Shown here: piece by piece, positions 1 to 14,600 of the stretch
Numbering within the stretch: position 1 is the first letter of the stretch
Layout: every line of letters begins with the position of its first letter
Assembly: GCF_042242105.1 (NCBI RefSeq)
Contig: NC_092017.1
Coordinates: 4,873,652 to 4,937,651, forward strand
Length of the DNA stretch: 64,000 nt
Direction: 5' to 3'
DNA from: Pempheris klunzingeri
Lineage: Eukaryota > Chordata > Actinopteri > Acropomatiformes > Pempheridae
Notes under the pieces: generated by a model
Databases searched by the model: none
What the model was told of the DNA's origin: nothing
What the model saw: only the letters and a program-made list of their open reading frames with translations
Translations under genes and position numbers: made by a program

Positions 1-967
1 TTAAAGCATTTTATAAATGAACATCAAATATGTATTGATGCCGTTACTACTAAGTGTCCATCATGCAGAGGCAGAACTGTACAAGTGCTGTGTATGTATG
101 TATATATCTATTATCAGCCAGCGTTCACTCGACCTTTTGGCCTTAGCAGCACATGCCGCATGCCTTTCACCGGGGCTGGTGTACCACAAGGTCAGCGTGA
201 CATCTGCAAACCTGTAGATATGTAAATGTGTATTATGTTTTTTTTTTTTCAATTCCTTTTGAACTTGAAAATATGTATCTATTGCATATCTGATGTTTAG
301 AATATATTGTACAGTTCAGAAAAAAGGGACATGAGTTAGTTTAATACAGTAATACAAATGACAAATCCTGCTTTTGAGACAAGTGAGGTGAATTCCTGTC
401 AAGAGAGAGAGAATAATGATCGTCCCTCGGCAGAAGACTGCAGCTGTCTGTTTTCAGAGCAGCTAACGTGAATAATTAGTGCAGAGAAGGGGACAGGTTT
501 ATTTTTTTAACTGCCACTGCCGCTGCCGCTGCTGCCGCTGCTGCACTGGGCTCTCAGAACACATCCCCCCTTTACTTTCAAAATGAGCCCGGCAGTAAGC
601 ACATTTGAGGCGAACATGAGTAATGTCTCTCATGTGCTTTGTGTATCACAGATTTGCACAGACATGGATGACAGTCCTAGGGAACCTTTAACTGGGAGAT
701 AAAGCAACGCAGCACACTTTATAACGCAGCATGGGGAGGGATCAGGAGCTGTCGAGTGTTACCAAAGGAAACACTGCATCCTGCATTGTGCTCATCCACA
801 GGCCAGTTCCACTCCATTTCATGTGCACGGACCTGGATGTGTAAGAACTTCTCTGAATGTCTGTATCGAACACTAACTTCTGTATTTGGCGAAGGACGAG
901 GTGGAAGTGAGCGCAGCAGTCGTGGCCGTTAGGCCCAGGAAACAGAAAAACATTTGACTGTGAGTCG

Positions 968-999
968 TGGTGATGGTGATGGTGATGGTGATGGTGGTG
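968..999. repeat. GGTGAT simple repeat
   Basis: About five GGTGAT units, followed by GGTGGTG. Confidence 0.9.
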
Positions 1000-1139
1000 T
1001 CCCTTTTGAACAAGAGACCCTGTGTTGTTTGACGAGAGATGAACACGTTATGGCACTTTTTGAGTCTGTGGTGCAGTAGAGGACACACATGGCAACACTA
1101 CGGAGCAGTCGGCACACTCTGGAGACTAAATGAGATTGT

Positions 1140-1183
1140 TGTGTGTGTGTGTGTGTGTGTGTGTGTTTGTTTGTGTGTGTGTG
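1140..1183. repeat. GT microsatellite
   Basis: About 13 uninterrupted GT units, then TTGTTT and five more GT units. Confidence 0.95.
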
Positions 1184-2115
1184 AGAGTTCACAATAAAAT
1201 GTTTGATAAAGCCCTAGACTGATCTGGTCCCTTTTTACTGCAGGCAGCTGACCTGGAGACCAGAGTGTGTTCAGATGACTGAGAGCACATGTGGGATGTT
1301 TAGGCTCAACACTGCCTTCCTCTGAAGATTCTAGCTTAGATTGACTGCTTTCAGGAAGTGATTTCTCGTGGTTTTAGAGCTGAGCCTCAACTACTAATCA
1401 TTTCATGCAGAAAACCACATTTTAAAAGAGCATTTCTCCTCGGGCACTACAGATTAAGCAGGTTCGTATTATTCCCAAATGCTGATGAAGATGATTTTTT
1501 TTTTATTAGACTGAGTAGTCTAGCTGTGATGGTCAATGTGCAGAGAGCTCAGTGTCATTTCATATTTCATACTGCAATGATTAATTGAAAGATATTTGGA
1601 ACGTGCATTTCGTGGCGCACGAAGAAAAATTAGACTGTATTCGAATTTAAACGGGCAGGTTGGAAAAGCGCAGCACTGTTTCTGCCAAACAGACATACCT
1701 GATCATGTTGGCACAGAAATCCGATTGAGATAATTTCGCCCTTAATCGGCAACTTTGGATTCACAATTACCATTAGCTGAGCTCGAGAGAAAATCTCCTT
1801 CCTTCTAGCAGGAATCTCTCTCTGCAGGAAACGCGCTGTCGCTACAGTTTTTGAAAATGTATTTTTTTTTTACTAACCTTGTCCAAATTGCACTGTGCGT
1901 CCTGAGACTTTCACCACAGTCAGAGCGCAGTAAAATCAGAGTGTGGCGCAGCGTGGGAGGCATGAATCATTTAGTGTCTTCACCAGTTGAGGCGTCTTTA
2001 AGCTTGAATTTCAATAAAGGGCAAGAAACAATAAGGAAGTTAATTTAATCTATGCAGCGCTAAAACAAGCGCACATGAACCCAAACAGACTTCTGCAAAA
2101 CAACAGATTCTTCTA

Positions 2116-2195
2116 TTTATTATTATTATTATTACTATTACTATTATTATCATTGTTGTTATTATCATTACTATTATTATTGTAATTATTATATT
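2116..2195. repeat. Imperfect ATT trinucleotide repeat
   Basis: An 80-base run of TTA/ATT units with scattered C and G interruptions. Confidence 0.9.
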
Positions 2196-3512
2196 ATGCA
2201 GGCATTAGGTCTGTTGTACTTCACTCAACGTGATCATGGCAGGATGCCACAGTTGGTAACTATTACGCAGCTCTGCTGAAGTCCTGTGTGTGTCGGCCTA
2301 TCGGTTCAGTCCGGGCTGCAGGGCCTGTCTGCTTCTGCTTTTATCGGTTCGGGCTTCATATCTTCACCGACACTGTGTCCGGATGCGCGGCCGCGATGCG
2401 TCTAATCGAGCCGGGGCACGTGGCGCTTTGATTTCCTGTCCTTCGCGTACTGATAGACTGATGTGCCTGCTCTGCATGCTCTGCAGCACAAGAGAGCCGC
2501 TCTGACACTGGAAATGTCTTCAGTGTGATCTGCTGCTGTGAGAGAACAAGCCTGTGAGACCGTCAGACAGACCCTGGACCGGTCTGGGTCTTCATCGGTG
2601 TGTTTTAGTGGAGAAAATCAGAGCAGGTGTGGAAGATTTGATTTGAGCAGATTTATTGATAAGCAGCTGTGAGAGCAGGTGATCTAAAAGACGCGATCTC
2701 AATTCTTAAATATTAAAAGAAAAAGAAAATCAGCAAGCAGACGGATACTATAGAGGTCAGCAGCACACAGCAGGAATTAAACTTGACTGGTTTCATTCAC
2801 TTTTCATTAATTTGCCGTGTGACAATCAAAATCCATCACTGTAATAGTTTTAGGATTCCTTTATTGCACCTGCGCTGGATAAAAGGCTCCAGGACGCACG
2901 ACTCTCCCATTGTTCCGTGCGTAATGACGCTGAACAGGCGCTGCAATCTGCGCCCTGCAGGCGAACAGAAAACAAATCGTCTCTGTTTTGGGCTTCTGTC
3001 TTCTGAGCATTGTGCCCACAGTAACGTGAACCTGTCACCGCGGGCGTGAGGACGGCGAGTGTCTGTCACATAATAACAGTCTGCGGCCCAACTGACCCCC
3101 AGAGCGGCGCAAAGCTCCACCAGACCTTGTCATGCGCGGCCCCTTGGAACCAGATGTTCCAGATGAAAACTATTCAAAATGAAGCTGCATTTAATGCGGA
3201 GATTTATTCCGAGTTATCGCTCATCTGTAGCTGCGTGGGTAGGATTTTATTCCACTGCGTTTTAGGGAAGATCCGAGCACACACACCTGCGGGCTGGTGT
3301 CATTCTGTTGTCTATTTTAAGAGGACGGTGTCGGTTCAGACTTTCCCCCGCCCTTTAATTTTACCTCAACTTGCTCAGCAGCTGACACCCTGGGGTGCGC
3401 CTCCACGTTTCCTCTCGCTCGGTCAGATTGAGTAAGGCGCTGATAAGGCCTGTATCACTTCTCCAGATTGCCACGGGCCCCTCTGGACACGAGCCGCAGT
3501 CTGATCCTTGTG

Positions 3513-3551
3513 TGTGTGTGGGGGGGTGGGGGGTGGGTTGGGGGGGGGGTT
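3513..3551 (+). other. G-rich tract with quadruplex-forming pattern
   Basis: Runs of seven, six, three and ten G separated by one to three bases follow a short GT repeat, about 400 bp upstream of the gfi1 start codon. The pattern satisfies the usual four-run quadruplex rule on the plus strand. Confidence 0.55.
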
Positions 3552-3632
3552 ATTTTAGAACATAGCCTATGTAAATAAAATCGACTGATGATGCTACGGG
3601 TGTTTTCTTGGAACAAAGGCGAGAGAAGAAGA

Positions 3633-3673
3633 CAAGAAGTCGCCCCCGCCGTGGCAAGAAGTCGCCCCCGCCG
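3633..3673. repeat. 22-bp tandem duplication near the gfi1 start
   Basis: The unit CAAGAAGTCGCCCCCGCCG plus three bases occurs almost twice in a row, about 300 bp before the gfi1 ATG. It could lie in the leader or in a promoter-proximal intron. Confidence 0.7.
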
Positions 3674-3941
3674 CAGGCTGTTTGCTCTTTACCTTACCTG
3701 TAACCACACTGCGCTCTGAGCGGAGGAGCCTCTGCAGTGACACCTGTCCGCGCAACACCTGGCTGACGGGGCGGACACTCTGCGCATGCTCCGTCGTCAG
3801 GTTGACATCTCCTAAAGCCCTTGGACCCGCATCTCCCCACCAGTGGAGCTCCAACCTGTGCAGGGTTCGGAGCGAGCAGCGGCCCGAGGACTCCCTCTGT
3901 CTCCCTGCAGCTGGATTATCAGCACCGACCTCAGACCAGAG

Positions 3942-6917
<2,976 letters not shown>

Positions 6918-7112
6918 GGCGAACACAAAACCACGTCCTCTGATCTAGAGTCTCTCAGTGATGTGAGGACTTCCGACAAGGACCTTATAGACACAGGACA
7001 TTTTTTCCAATCGCCCAGCTTGAGGACATTTGTTGGATCGAGGTTCGCTGCGATCCGCTTTTAGCTCTGTAAAAACGTCACGTGGAAGCGCGTTGGAAAA
7101 CATAAAGTATAT

Positions 7113-7132
7113 GATTATTTATTTATTTTATT
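7113..7132 (+). promoter_or_regulatory. gfi1: AU-rich element in the gfi1 3' UTR
   Basis: Overlapping ATTTA pentamers (ATTATTTATTTATTTTATTA) lie about 200 bp after the gfi1 stop. This layout resembles AU-rich elements that shorten mRNA half-life, which would suit a short-lived regulatory transcript. The function is inferred. Confidence 0.5.
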
Positions 7133-7557
7133 ATGGAGGAAAAAAAAAACAACCTATACGACTCGAATAAGACTGCAGGTTTCAACAAACGTCGGGCATC
7201 GGCAACACTAACTACTCCACCATCCCTCTGCAGAGTGCTCTACAGGTCCCGGACACCAGAGATAAGCTGTGACGCGGGACGATGGCGCGTGGTAAAATGA
7301 GTTTGTAAGTCGACTGATAAGAATCAGCTTCGGTGAGCATTAAAGCCTTCTCCCGCCTGAGAAACCGGATCAATGAGGGACTGAGAGATGAAAATGACTT
7401 CATAAGCAGGAGGGTTACGGCCTCACTCAACAGGCTGCTGGCTCTCACTTTTCTTGCACACTTAATTGTCAGAATTACCTTTTTTTTTTTTTTTTTAAAT
7501 ATGATTTTTCTTCAGGTTATTTTATTTTCTGGTTGGTTCTATTAAAATTACAAATGC

Positions 7558-7563
7558 AATAAA
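7558..7563 (+). other. gfi1: Candidate gfi1 polyadenylation signal (proximal)
   Basis: AATAAA occurs about 640 bp after the gfi1 stop codon, with no gene in between. Confidence 0.5.
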
Positions 7564-7734
7564 ATCTAAAAGTGGAATGATCTATATGATTTCTTTTCCA
7601 AATGAAGGATGTGGGGAAACCTGTTTGAACACTTTACTGGTCATTTAACTCAAAGGCAAAAGTCCCCAGAACTGGACACCTTGTAAACTCCTGTAAGTCA
7701 CATCAAGTATAATTGACTGTGCACTGTTTTATAT

Positions 7735-7740
7735 AATAAA
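7735..7740 (+). other. gfi1: Candidate gfi1 polyadenylation signal (distal)
   Basis: A second AATAAA about 820 bp after the stop is followed by T-rich sequence. Either site would give a 3' UTR of 0.65-0.85 kb. Confidence 0.5.
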
Positions 7741-10680
7741 CCTGTAATTATTCTTTGAGTAAACTGATTTATTATGACCACCCAACTACAGAACAACACA
7801 GAGCTAATAAGATCTTTGGTTTCCAGTGTTTCGGCTAATTGAAACTACAGGCCCACAAAGGAAAGAACCAGACGCAGGAGGCACACAAAGGGCCAGGCCA
7901 TGATGCTCACCGTGATGCTGCAGTGATTGTGAATGCCCAGAGGCTAAGGAGGCTCCTGTTTGTTTTGACCACTGTAGCCCTGTGTTTCAACCTCAAACAG
8001 TCTGAGCAGATTTACCGTTAACCAAATGTTTTTTACCCTCATGACTGTTTAAAAAAAAAAAAAAAGGAAACTGGGAGATACACACCTCTGAGGGAGAGTT
8101 TTCATTTAGAATTCTGTTATTAGTGATGAGCAGACACGATTTAATCTGGATCACAGGACGTCAGGCAACAAGAAATCCTATTAATGAAAGGGAGTGCCAT
8201 CACCAGCGACACAAAGTACAGCGGTGAATAAATCAGGAATAAGAAGGCCGTAAAGCCATACATTTGGAACCAAAGGAGCATTTCATCTCCACATGCCTTT
8301 ATTTTCACCATCACTTTGAGCTCAGAGTCACACGGACACTCCACATCCATGACCCGAACAGCCGTCTCCACAGTTATTGTCATCATTTCGTTTTTTCTGA
8401 CTCTAACGAGGAAAAGGAGAAGAAAGGGGAACAATCAGTAAGTCGTGTTCCCTCAACATTGATTGAAATCACTGACTCACAAGGATTTCGCACGCTTCAC
8501 TTCCCCCCAAATCGTACACCATCCAGGCCTGCGAAAATACTGAATATTTTAAACCCCAAGATGAACAGACTAAAGGAGAACAGGAAAAGGCCAGCTCATT
8601 TAAAGCGAGACTTAATGGAGCTGTGCACCTTGGTGCTATGTTGCACAGGGTGAGCCACGTCACTCATTCTCTTGAAATAAAAATAAGCTTCGAGTGCAAC
8701 AACCTCACATCCCCGGTTAATAAAAAGAGAAGCACACGTTAGTTGAAAGGGTGAGGCGCTGGATAGGAAAGGTGCAGTTTATTAAGGAGATTAGTGAGCG
8801 TCACAGAGACAGCTCTGTTTCCACGGTGAAGCTGAATCTGCTCACAGGGAAATCTTCTGTTGGAATAAGACTGAGTTTGCCATGAAGAGCCTTAAACACT
8901 GTGAGGCAGCCTGAAGCCACCAGCCTGACCTCCACCCTGTGAGGTAACGACCACGTGGTAGGAAGACTCCAGCTGAACTTTTGATGTAAAACTCCCCTCA
9001 TGACTATTTTTAAACATCTGCACACGGGCTTGTTATTTAGAAACCAAATCTTTTGTGAGTGATGTTCCACCTCATAAGGTATTGCTTGATTTCCTCTGAG
9101 AGACGCACAATCTCAGACAGAAGCTTTCCAAGCAAAAATCTTCAAACGAGCCATTAGGCTGACCAGATTTGCTCCAAGGGCATGGGTGGATTTTTTTTTT
9201 CTTTTTAAAGCATTACCCCACTGCCCCGAGGCATATCAAATATGGATAGAATACGGCTCGATCGATTCGAGCGGGCGAGTAATCAGAGCATTGCAGTCTG
9301 AGGCTCAAATCTAGGCCTGCATCTTGGTCCATAAGTGCACAGAATCACACCCAGAGGTATGATGGGATGAATTTTTCTTGACATAGTTGTGCAATTAGAA
9401 AGTTCACTGTCTGGGTTTTGTGGTTTTGGGGCGATTCATTATTAATCTGAAATTAAACATGAATAATAGAAGAGAGATTTTAGAGACAGAGTTTGGTGTT
9501 TGATTTTGATTTTTCTGCATCTTTTACTGTTTAAACAAGCTACACGAGCTCCTAATCTGGTCAGACAGACTGTGGAAGAGTGTAGATAAGCCTACAAAGG
9601 CCTCTATATGACCAACCGAGTTTTCATCAGAAGAAACGAAACCCTTGAAATGGGACAAAAGAATTGAAGAGAGAGGCGTTACAACAGGCCAACGAAACCA
9701 GGCTCACCGTGATGCTCCATAAACGACAGAATATGATTAAATCATCACATGCAATACACCACGGATTAAAAAAAAAGATCAGCACGGTCCCGACGCAGCT
9801 GACAAACCTTAATATCTAGAATCAACATCTGCTGAATGGCCAGATGAATATGGCGCTCTGCTCACGAGAGAGAAGACACCATGAAGAGAGAGAATGTGAT
9901 TATTCCCCTGAGGGCGAGCAGACCTGTTGTGTATATTGTAATAATAATGTGGTATTTGCTCTCACGCTGGGTTCAGCAGATTTCACACAGGTTTGACGGG
10001 TTACAAAGAGAGATCGCCTGAGAGAGATACAGGATTTCTAACGGCAAGCTTTGGAGACACAGCACTGATTAATATGCTCACATACAGGAAGTGATGCTAA
10101 GAAGCCTTCGAGGAGGACGGCTGGTGTGAAATAAAAGCGTTTTCATGCATTCTGTGCGCATATATTTAGGAAACTTTCTGCTTCAGAGACACTTTCCTGC
10201 TCACCTGTCCCCTCCCCAGCGGTTGACACGCCAACCAAGCCGGGACAGATGAAGAGAGGCAGGGCTCATATAGGACATGGCTCTTTTGTTGCAGAGGCTT
10301 ATTCATTATTCACCTGATCTGAAAAACAGACTGCAAACCAACTGCACAGCTGTCATCAAGCAACAAGGCGCAGACACAAATTATTCATGACTCTGCAAAG
10401 AAAAGGCAGCAGAATGAGAGGAAAATAATAACAAGAGACATCAGCGAGGCGGCTGACAGGCTTGAACACGTGCGGGGAGAGCCGGCCTCTTCGGGCTGAT
10501 GAGAGCCAGCCGTCCCCTGGTCCGCTCTCACACACCAAATAAACGTTTACAGCGTGCCACGGAACAGGAGGCACGTTTGCTTTATATTGTTTCAGAGATT
10601 TTTTTTACACCATGAGGCAATTTGTATCAAGTCTACGTCCCAAAAATGATCTCAGGTGACTTAGTTTGGTATCTTGTGAC

Positions 10681-10796
10681 GCCTAAGCCCTGTCTAGGGT
10701 GTAGGGTGTACCCTGAGTCTTGCCTATTGCATGCTGGGTAAGGTTCCAGTCCCCCGTGGATCTAAAAAAGATAAGTGGTTTAGAAAAATGGTTAGG
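10681..10796. repeat. LINE/SINE-like 3' tail fragment
   Basis: The stretch reads CCCTGTCTAGGGTGTA, then GTGTACCCTGAGTCTTGCC, TGCATGCTGGGTAAGG, TTCCAGTCCCCCGTGG and GATAAGTGGTTTAGAAAAATGG in pieces. This is a diverged version of a tail (CCAGGGTGTACCC, CTGGGATAGGCTCCAGCCCCC, GATAAGCGG) that is abundant in fish genomes on L2-type LINEs and SINEs that borrow their tails. The assignment is from memory of the motif, not a database search. Confidence 0.6.
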
Positions 10797-11432
10797 TACA
10801 GGACATCATACTAGCATCAATTCTGGGTGCCACTCTGGGGATTCCTCCCTCTGGGTAATATTAAAACTGGGTGGCTACTAATTAGCTTTAGTTAAATAAA
10901 AAAAAAAAAGCAGACATTTCAATCATCAACCCTCAAAATACTTGCTGCCAACTCTAGGGCTCAACCTGTACCTAACATCTGACTACATTTGAATCACCAC
11001 CTTTCTAAATCGCTATCGCAGCAAAGCAAAGATTTGACCTCCTCCTGGTTTTGACACACAGAAACACACCTTCATTTATCAGCACAGATCTGCTGCAGGT
11101 CTTTTCACCAGAGCTCAGACGTGCGGTTATATTACGCCTCTTTCAGCTTCTCTACACTTGCTGCTGTTCCTTTTAGAAAGGATTTTTAAATCTGCTCGCT
11201 AACTCTCAAGCTTGTCCTGTTTCGTTTTATTCCAGTTTTATTTCGTATAGAATGATCACTCTTTTGGCTTTATGCTGTAAAATACTGTATTACTACTAGT
11301 AGTGCTACTAGACGTAACACAGTTTGTAATAACAGTAATAATAATGGTTGAGTAATTGTACTTTTTATACAGTATTTTTACAAAAATATTTTAGCTCATA
11401 CTTTAAGCAGGACACCTGACAAAGGCCAATGC

Positions 11433-11433
<1 letters not shown>

Positions 11434-11462
<29 letters not shown>
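11434..11462. repeat. GT microsatellite
   Basis: About 14 GT units. Confidence 0.95.
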
Positions 11463-11463
<1 letters not shown>

Positions 11464-11562
11464 GACGGGGGGGTGAACAGTGTTGTTGTTTTCAGTTTTC
11501 AGGCCTGTTTATAATGGTATGTCCCAAGGTGTGTGTGCGTGTGTGTGATTCTGAAGCCGTTA

Positions 11563-11563
<1 letters not shown>

Positions 11564-11607
<44 letters not shown>
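11564..11607. repeat. AC microsatellite
   Basis: About 22 AC units. With the GT array 100 bp upstream it makes an inverted pair that could fold back on itself. Confidence 0.95.
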
Positions 11608-11609
<2 letters not shown>

Positions 11610-14600
11610 GAAAGCGACATCAGAAAAAGGTGGAGGCCAAATGAGAGTGGACATTTTCCTCAGGCCGCCTTGAAAGCTTTCCATTAGCCGGGATCTGTTC
11701 TGAGGGTCTGGGGCCCTGAACAGCATGAGTCCATGGGGGCTCTGGTGGTGGTGGGTGGGGGAGGCCGTGTGGGGGCCGGCTGGGATGGGGACCTACAGGT
11801 TTGATGAAGGGGAGGGGGGGGTTGGTAAGGCTGTCCGCTCATTTAAAGACATGTTTATCCGGTTCATTTAGCATTACATAACACTGGACGATTTGGACGG
11901 GAGCTGTCAGTCAGGAAGAAAAAGGCTGCTCTGCCACCGCTCAGCTAGAGCTAGAGCCTGTGTCACTGCTCTCTGGGTGGTTTTACACACATTTTATATT
12001 CTGTACCTGTACAAAAAGAACCTGTGTTCAATTCTTTTACCGCTGCTTTCTTTTCCCACCCGCTCTCGCCTTGTTGGCCTGGTTTCGTCTTTCAGCTGAA
12101 GTCACGTCTAATAACATATGAATCATGAAGGTGACATTAAAAGGATCCACTCTGGCTTAAAGGCTGGAGAGCAAAATATTCTCCTCTCTTCGGGGGGACA
12201 AAACACATGAAAAGGAAATCTTCGGAACACATGACAAGAGAGAGAGCTTTGTAACCTTTTAGTGTTTAGTTGATGTTCATGTTCTCTTGTAAAAGGTTTT
12301 ACATGGCTGAGAATTTGACGTGTGGAACATAAAGCTGTGAGATTCATGCACAAATCCTGGCATGCTGCATAATGTGAGAATAAGACTGTGCAGTTAATTG
12401 TTTAAGGTTGGAGACTGGACCTCATTACCTTTTTGGTAATGATGGAAACATCGCAGTAGGTATTAAATTAAAAACATTACATATCAAGGTTGGCACAAAG
12501 TTCCTGTTCAGATTTTCTCCCATTTCCTTAATACTTTATCAGAGGTCACGATTTGAGTTTTCATATTTGATTGTTTTACGATATTCAGTCGATCTAATGT
12601 GGCTTTTTTGACAATGATCACCAGAAAAAGACCCCCTAATGTCAAAGTGAGTCATTTCAATTAATTACAATTATAAAATATCATTGTTTTCACACACTAA
12701 AAGGACCAGAGGTGGATCTGCTGAGATTTAAACCTTGCTCACTCTATCAGATTCACGATATTGCTGTTGTTGTTGTACCTTGAGACATTTTAGAATTTAA
12801 TACACGTAGCGACTAAAATTCAGATACGATTGAGAAGCTCCTCTCTTATGTGACTGAGTTGCGCTACGCTGTGTTAGCTGCAGTCAGAAGGTGGTTTCAT
12901 GTAGCTGGCTGCTAAAAGGAACTATGGATGAACAGCTTTATCTTTGAAACCCTTTAAAAAACACACATCTAGCCACTGTTTTCATTATCCTGCCCCACTG
13001 TGGCATTTTATGATTGCATTTCCTTTGTGAGTAGGTTCTGAATTGTAACACATTAGTTCATTTTGTGTTTGTAGCTACTCTCGTAACAAGGCTTGGGCAG
13101 TGCTGGATTTGTTTTTAATCATGTTCTTTCTTATTTCATGTGTAGATAGCCATTCAACTGACAGGCTCAGGGACATGCCTGTGCATACCCCAATACTCAA
13201 TACAGATCCATCAGTCCCCCCTTCATCTTTTTAACACATAGATGCTTAAAAGAATCTCAGGCCCATCCACATTTTACCAGGCTTGACTGAAGGGAACAAG
13301 TCAAAGTGTGGCTAAAAGAAATTCTCTACGACACTGAACAATCCTTTGAGTCCAGTTATGAAATTGAAAGAGTGGGTTGTTCTGAAAAACAACACAGGAA
13401 TGGCGTTAGTAATGTTAATGTCCTGGAGACATTCAAGTCAGACCAGAGTCCAAGTCTCAAGTCCATCGATAATCTGCGGCTGGACTAGAAGGAGCTGTTG
13501 ACTGACAGAGCTTTAGCAGCTGTCTAATCAAGTACGAGGAACATTTCCGTCCCAAAGACGCATCTACTAAACACTGTGAAGTATTCAGTATGCAAGCATG
13601 TATTCTGTATTTGTAATTTATTTAAATCACTTTGCAAAGATCTGTTTTCACTTCAGTGTTGTAATATAATAAAACATAAACACTTCCAAATGAATGACAG
13701 AATACTTTAGGACTCCATGCATATATAAACAAACCATGTACCGTACAACCCACTGCTACGGAGCCAAAATGTTATTAAGTAGTAAAATGTGTTAGAAGAT
13801 GCATGTTTAGTGCTTCTGTCAAGTAAACACACAAAAGCTCTTTCAGCCTATATTATCAATGCAAACAGCATATGATTTGTGAGTGAGCATGGCAGCACAA
13901 GATGTTACTTTGTGATACAGTCATCCCCTTAACCAGGTCTGATTGCAGCTATGAATCTTTCTAAAAAATTCATAAGATCCATTTCACAAATGACCAAGCC
14001 AAGCATGTGCCTGTATCCAAATAGCAAAGAGAGAGCGAGGCGAGGAAGATCTATAAGAGGAGCCCGCAGCCAGAGGAAGGAGTACAAAATGACAAAGATT
14101 TATTCTCAGCCATGATCAAATATTTATGTTGAGGCATTCAAGTAAAGTTACTTTTTGTGTTCTGATTTAATGAATGATTTGAGCAGTGGCAGTGCTGGGA
14201 GGCACAGATGTTGGGTTTGCTGAAGCCTGCGCTAATGCCCATTCAGGGGTCTGTGTGGTCATGTGTCAGACTGCAGCAGGATCAAAGCAGAGTAATGCCA
14301 TAGTGGGGATCACGGCATAGAGGAGTAGGATGGTAAGTACTTCCACAGCCCCAGAGGTCTGCACTGGGCCATGGCTGTGGAGGATGAAGCAGGAATGGGG
14401 GGGGTAATTACTAAATTAATATGTTGTCTATGTTGAAAAATCCTGCTGGAGAAAAAGAGTTTTAAACATCAGTTTGTGGTTGATTCCCTCCGATGTTTTC
14501 CATAAATTAAAGGTTAATTTCTCAAAAGGAAAGTTGGCACTGAATCATTGACCCACCTTCCTTTAGCATATAACATTAAGCCAGTATCTCTAGCTCTTCT

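Larger units (their letters stand above)
1..2280. other. Non-coding 5' flank of gfi1
   Basis: I see no gene, RNA gene or protein-like open frame here; the open frames are short and lack homology or codon bias. The stretch contains a GAT/GGT repeat (about 968-999), a GT repeat (about 1140-1183) and an ATT-rich trinucleotide tract (about 2116-2195). In human, EVI5 lies on this side of GFI1, but no evi5 exon is recognisable. Confidence 0.6.
2281..3941 (+). promoter_or_regulatory. gfi1: Probable gfi1 promoter and untranslated leader region
   Basis: CpG dinucleotides are denser here than further upstream, ending at the gfi1 start codon. A TATA-like GATAAAAGG sits at about 2878-2886. A good splice acceptor (TCTCCCTGCAG) ends at 3910, 31 bases before the ATG, so an upstream non-coding exon spliced to 3911 is plausible. 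The transcription start site cannot be fixed from sequence alone. Confidence 0.35.

Noticed and set aside
2836-3435. Open frames of 94 and 129 codons upstream of gfi1
   Set aside because: They overlap on both strands, lack domain-like sequence, and fall in a CpG-richer stretch where stop codons are rarer by composition.
8264-8653. A 129-codon plus-strand frame in the gfi1-glmn gap
   Set aside because: It has no recognisable domain, a mixed composition, an overlapping minus-strand frame of similar length, and no promoter or splice context.
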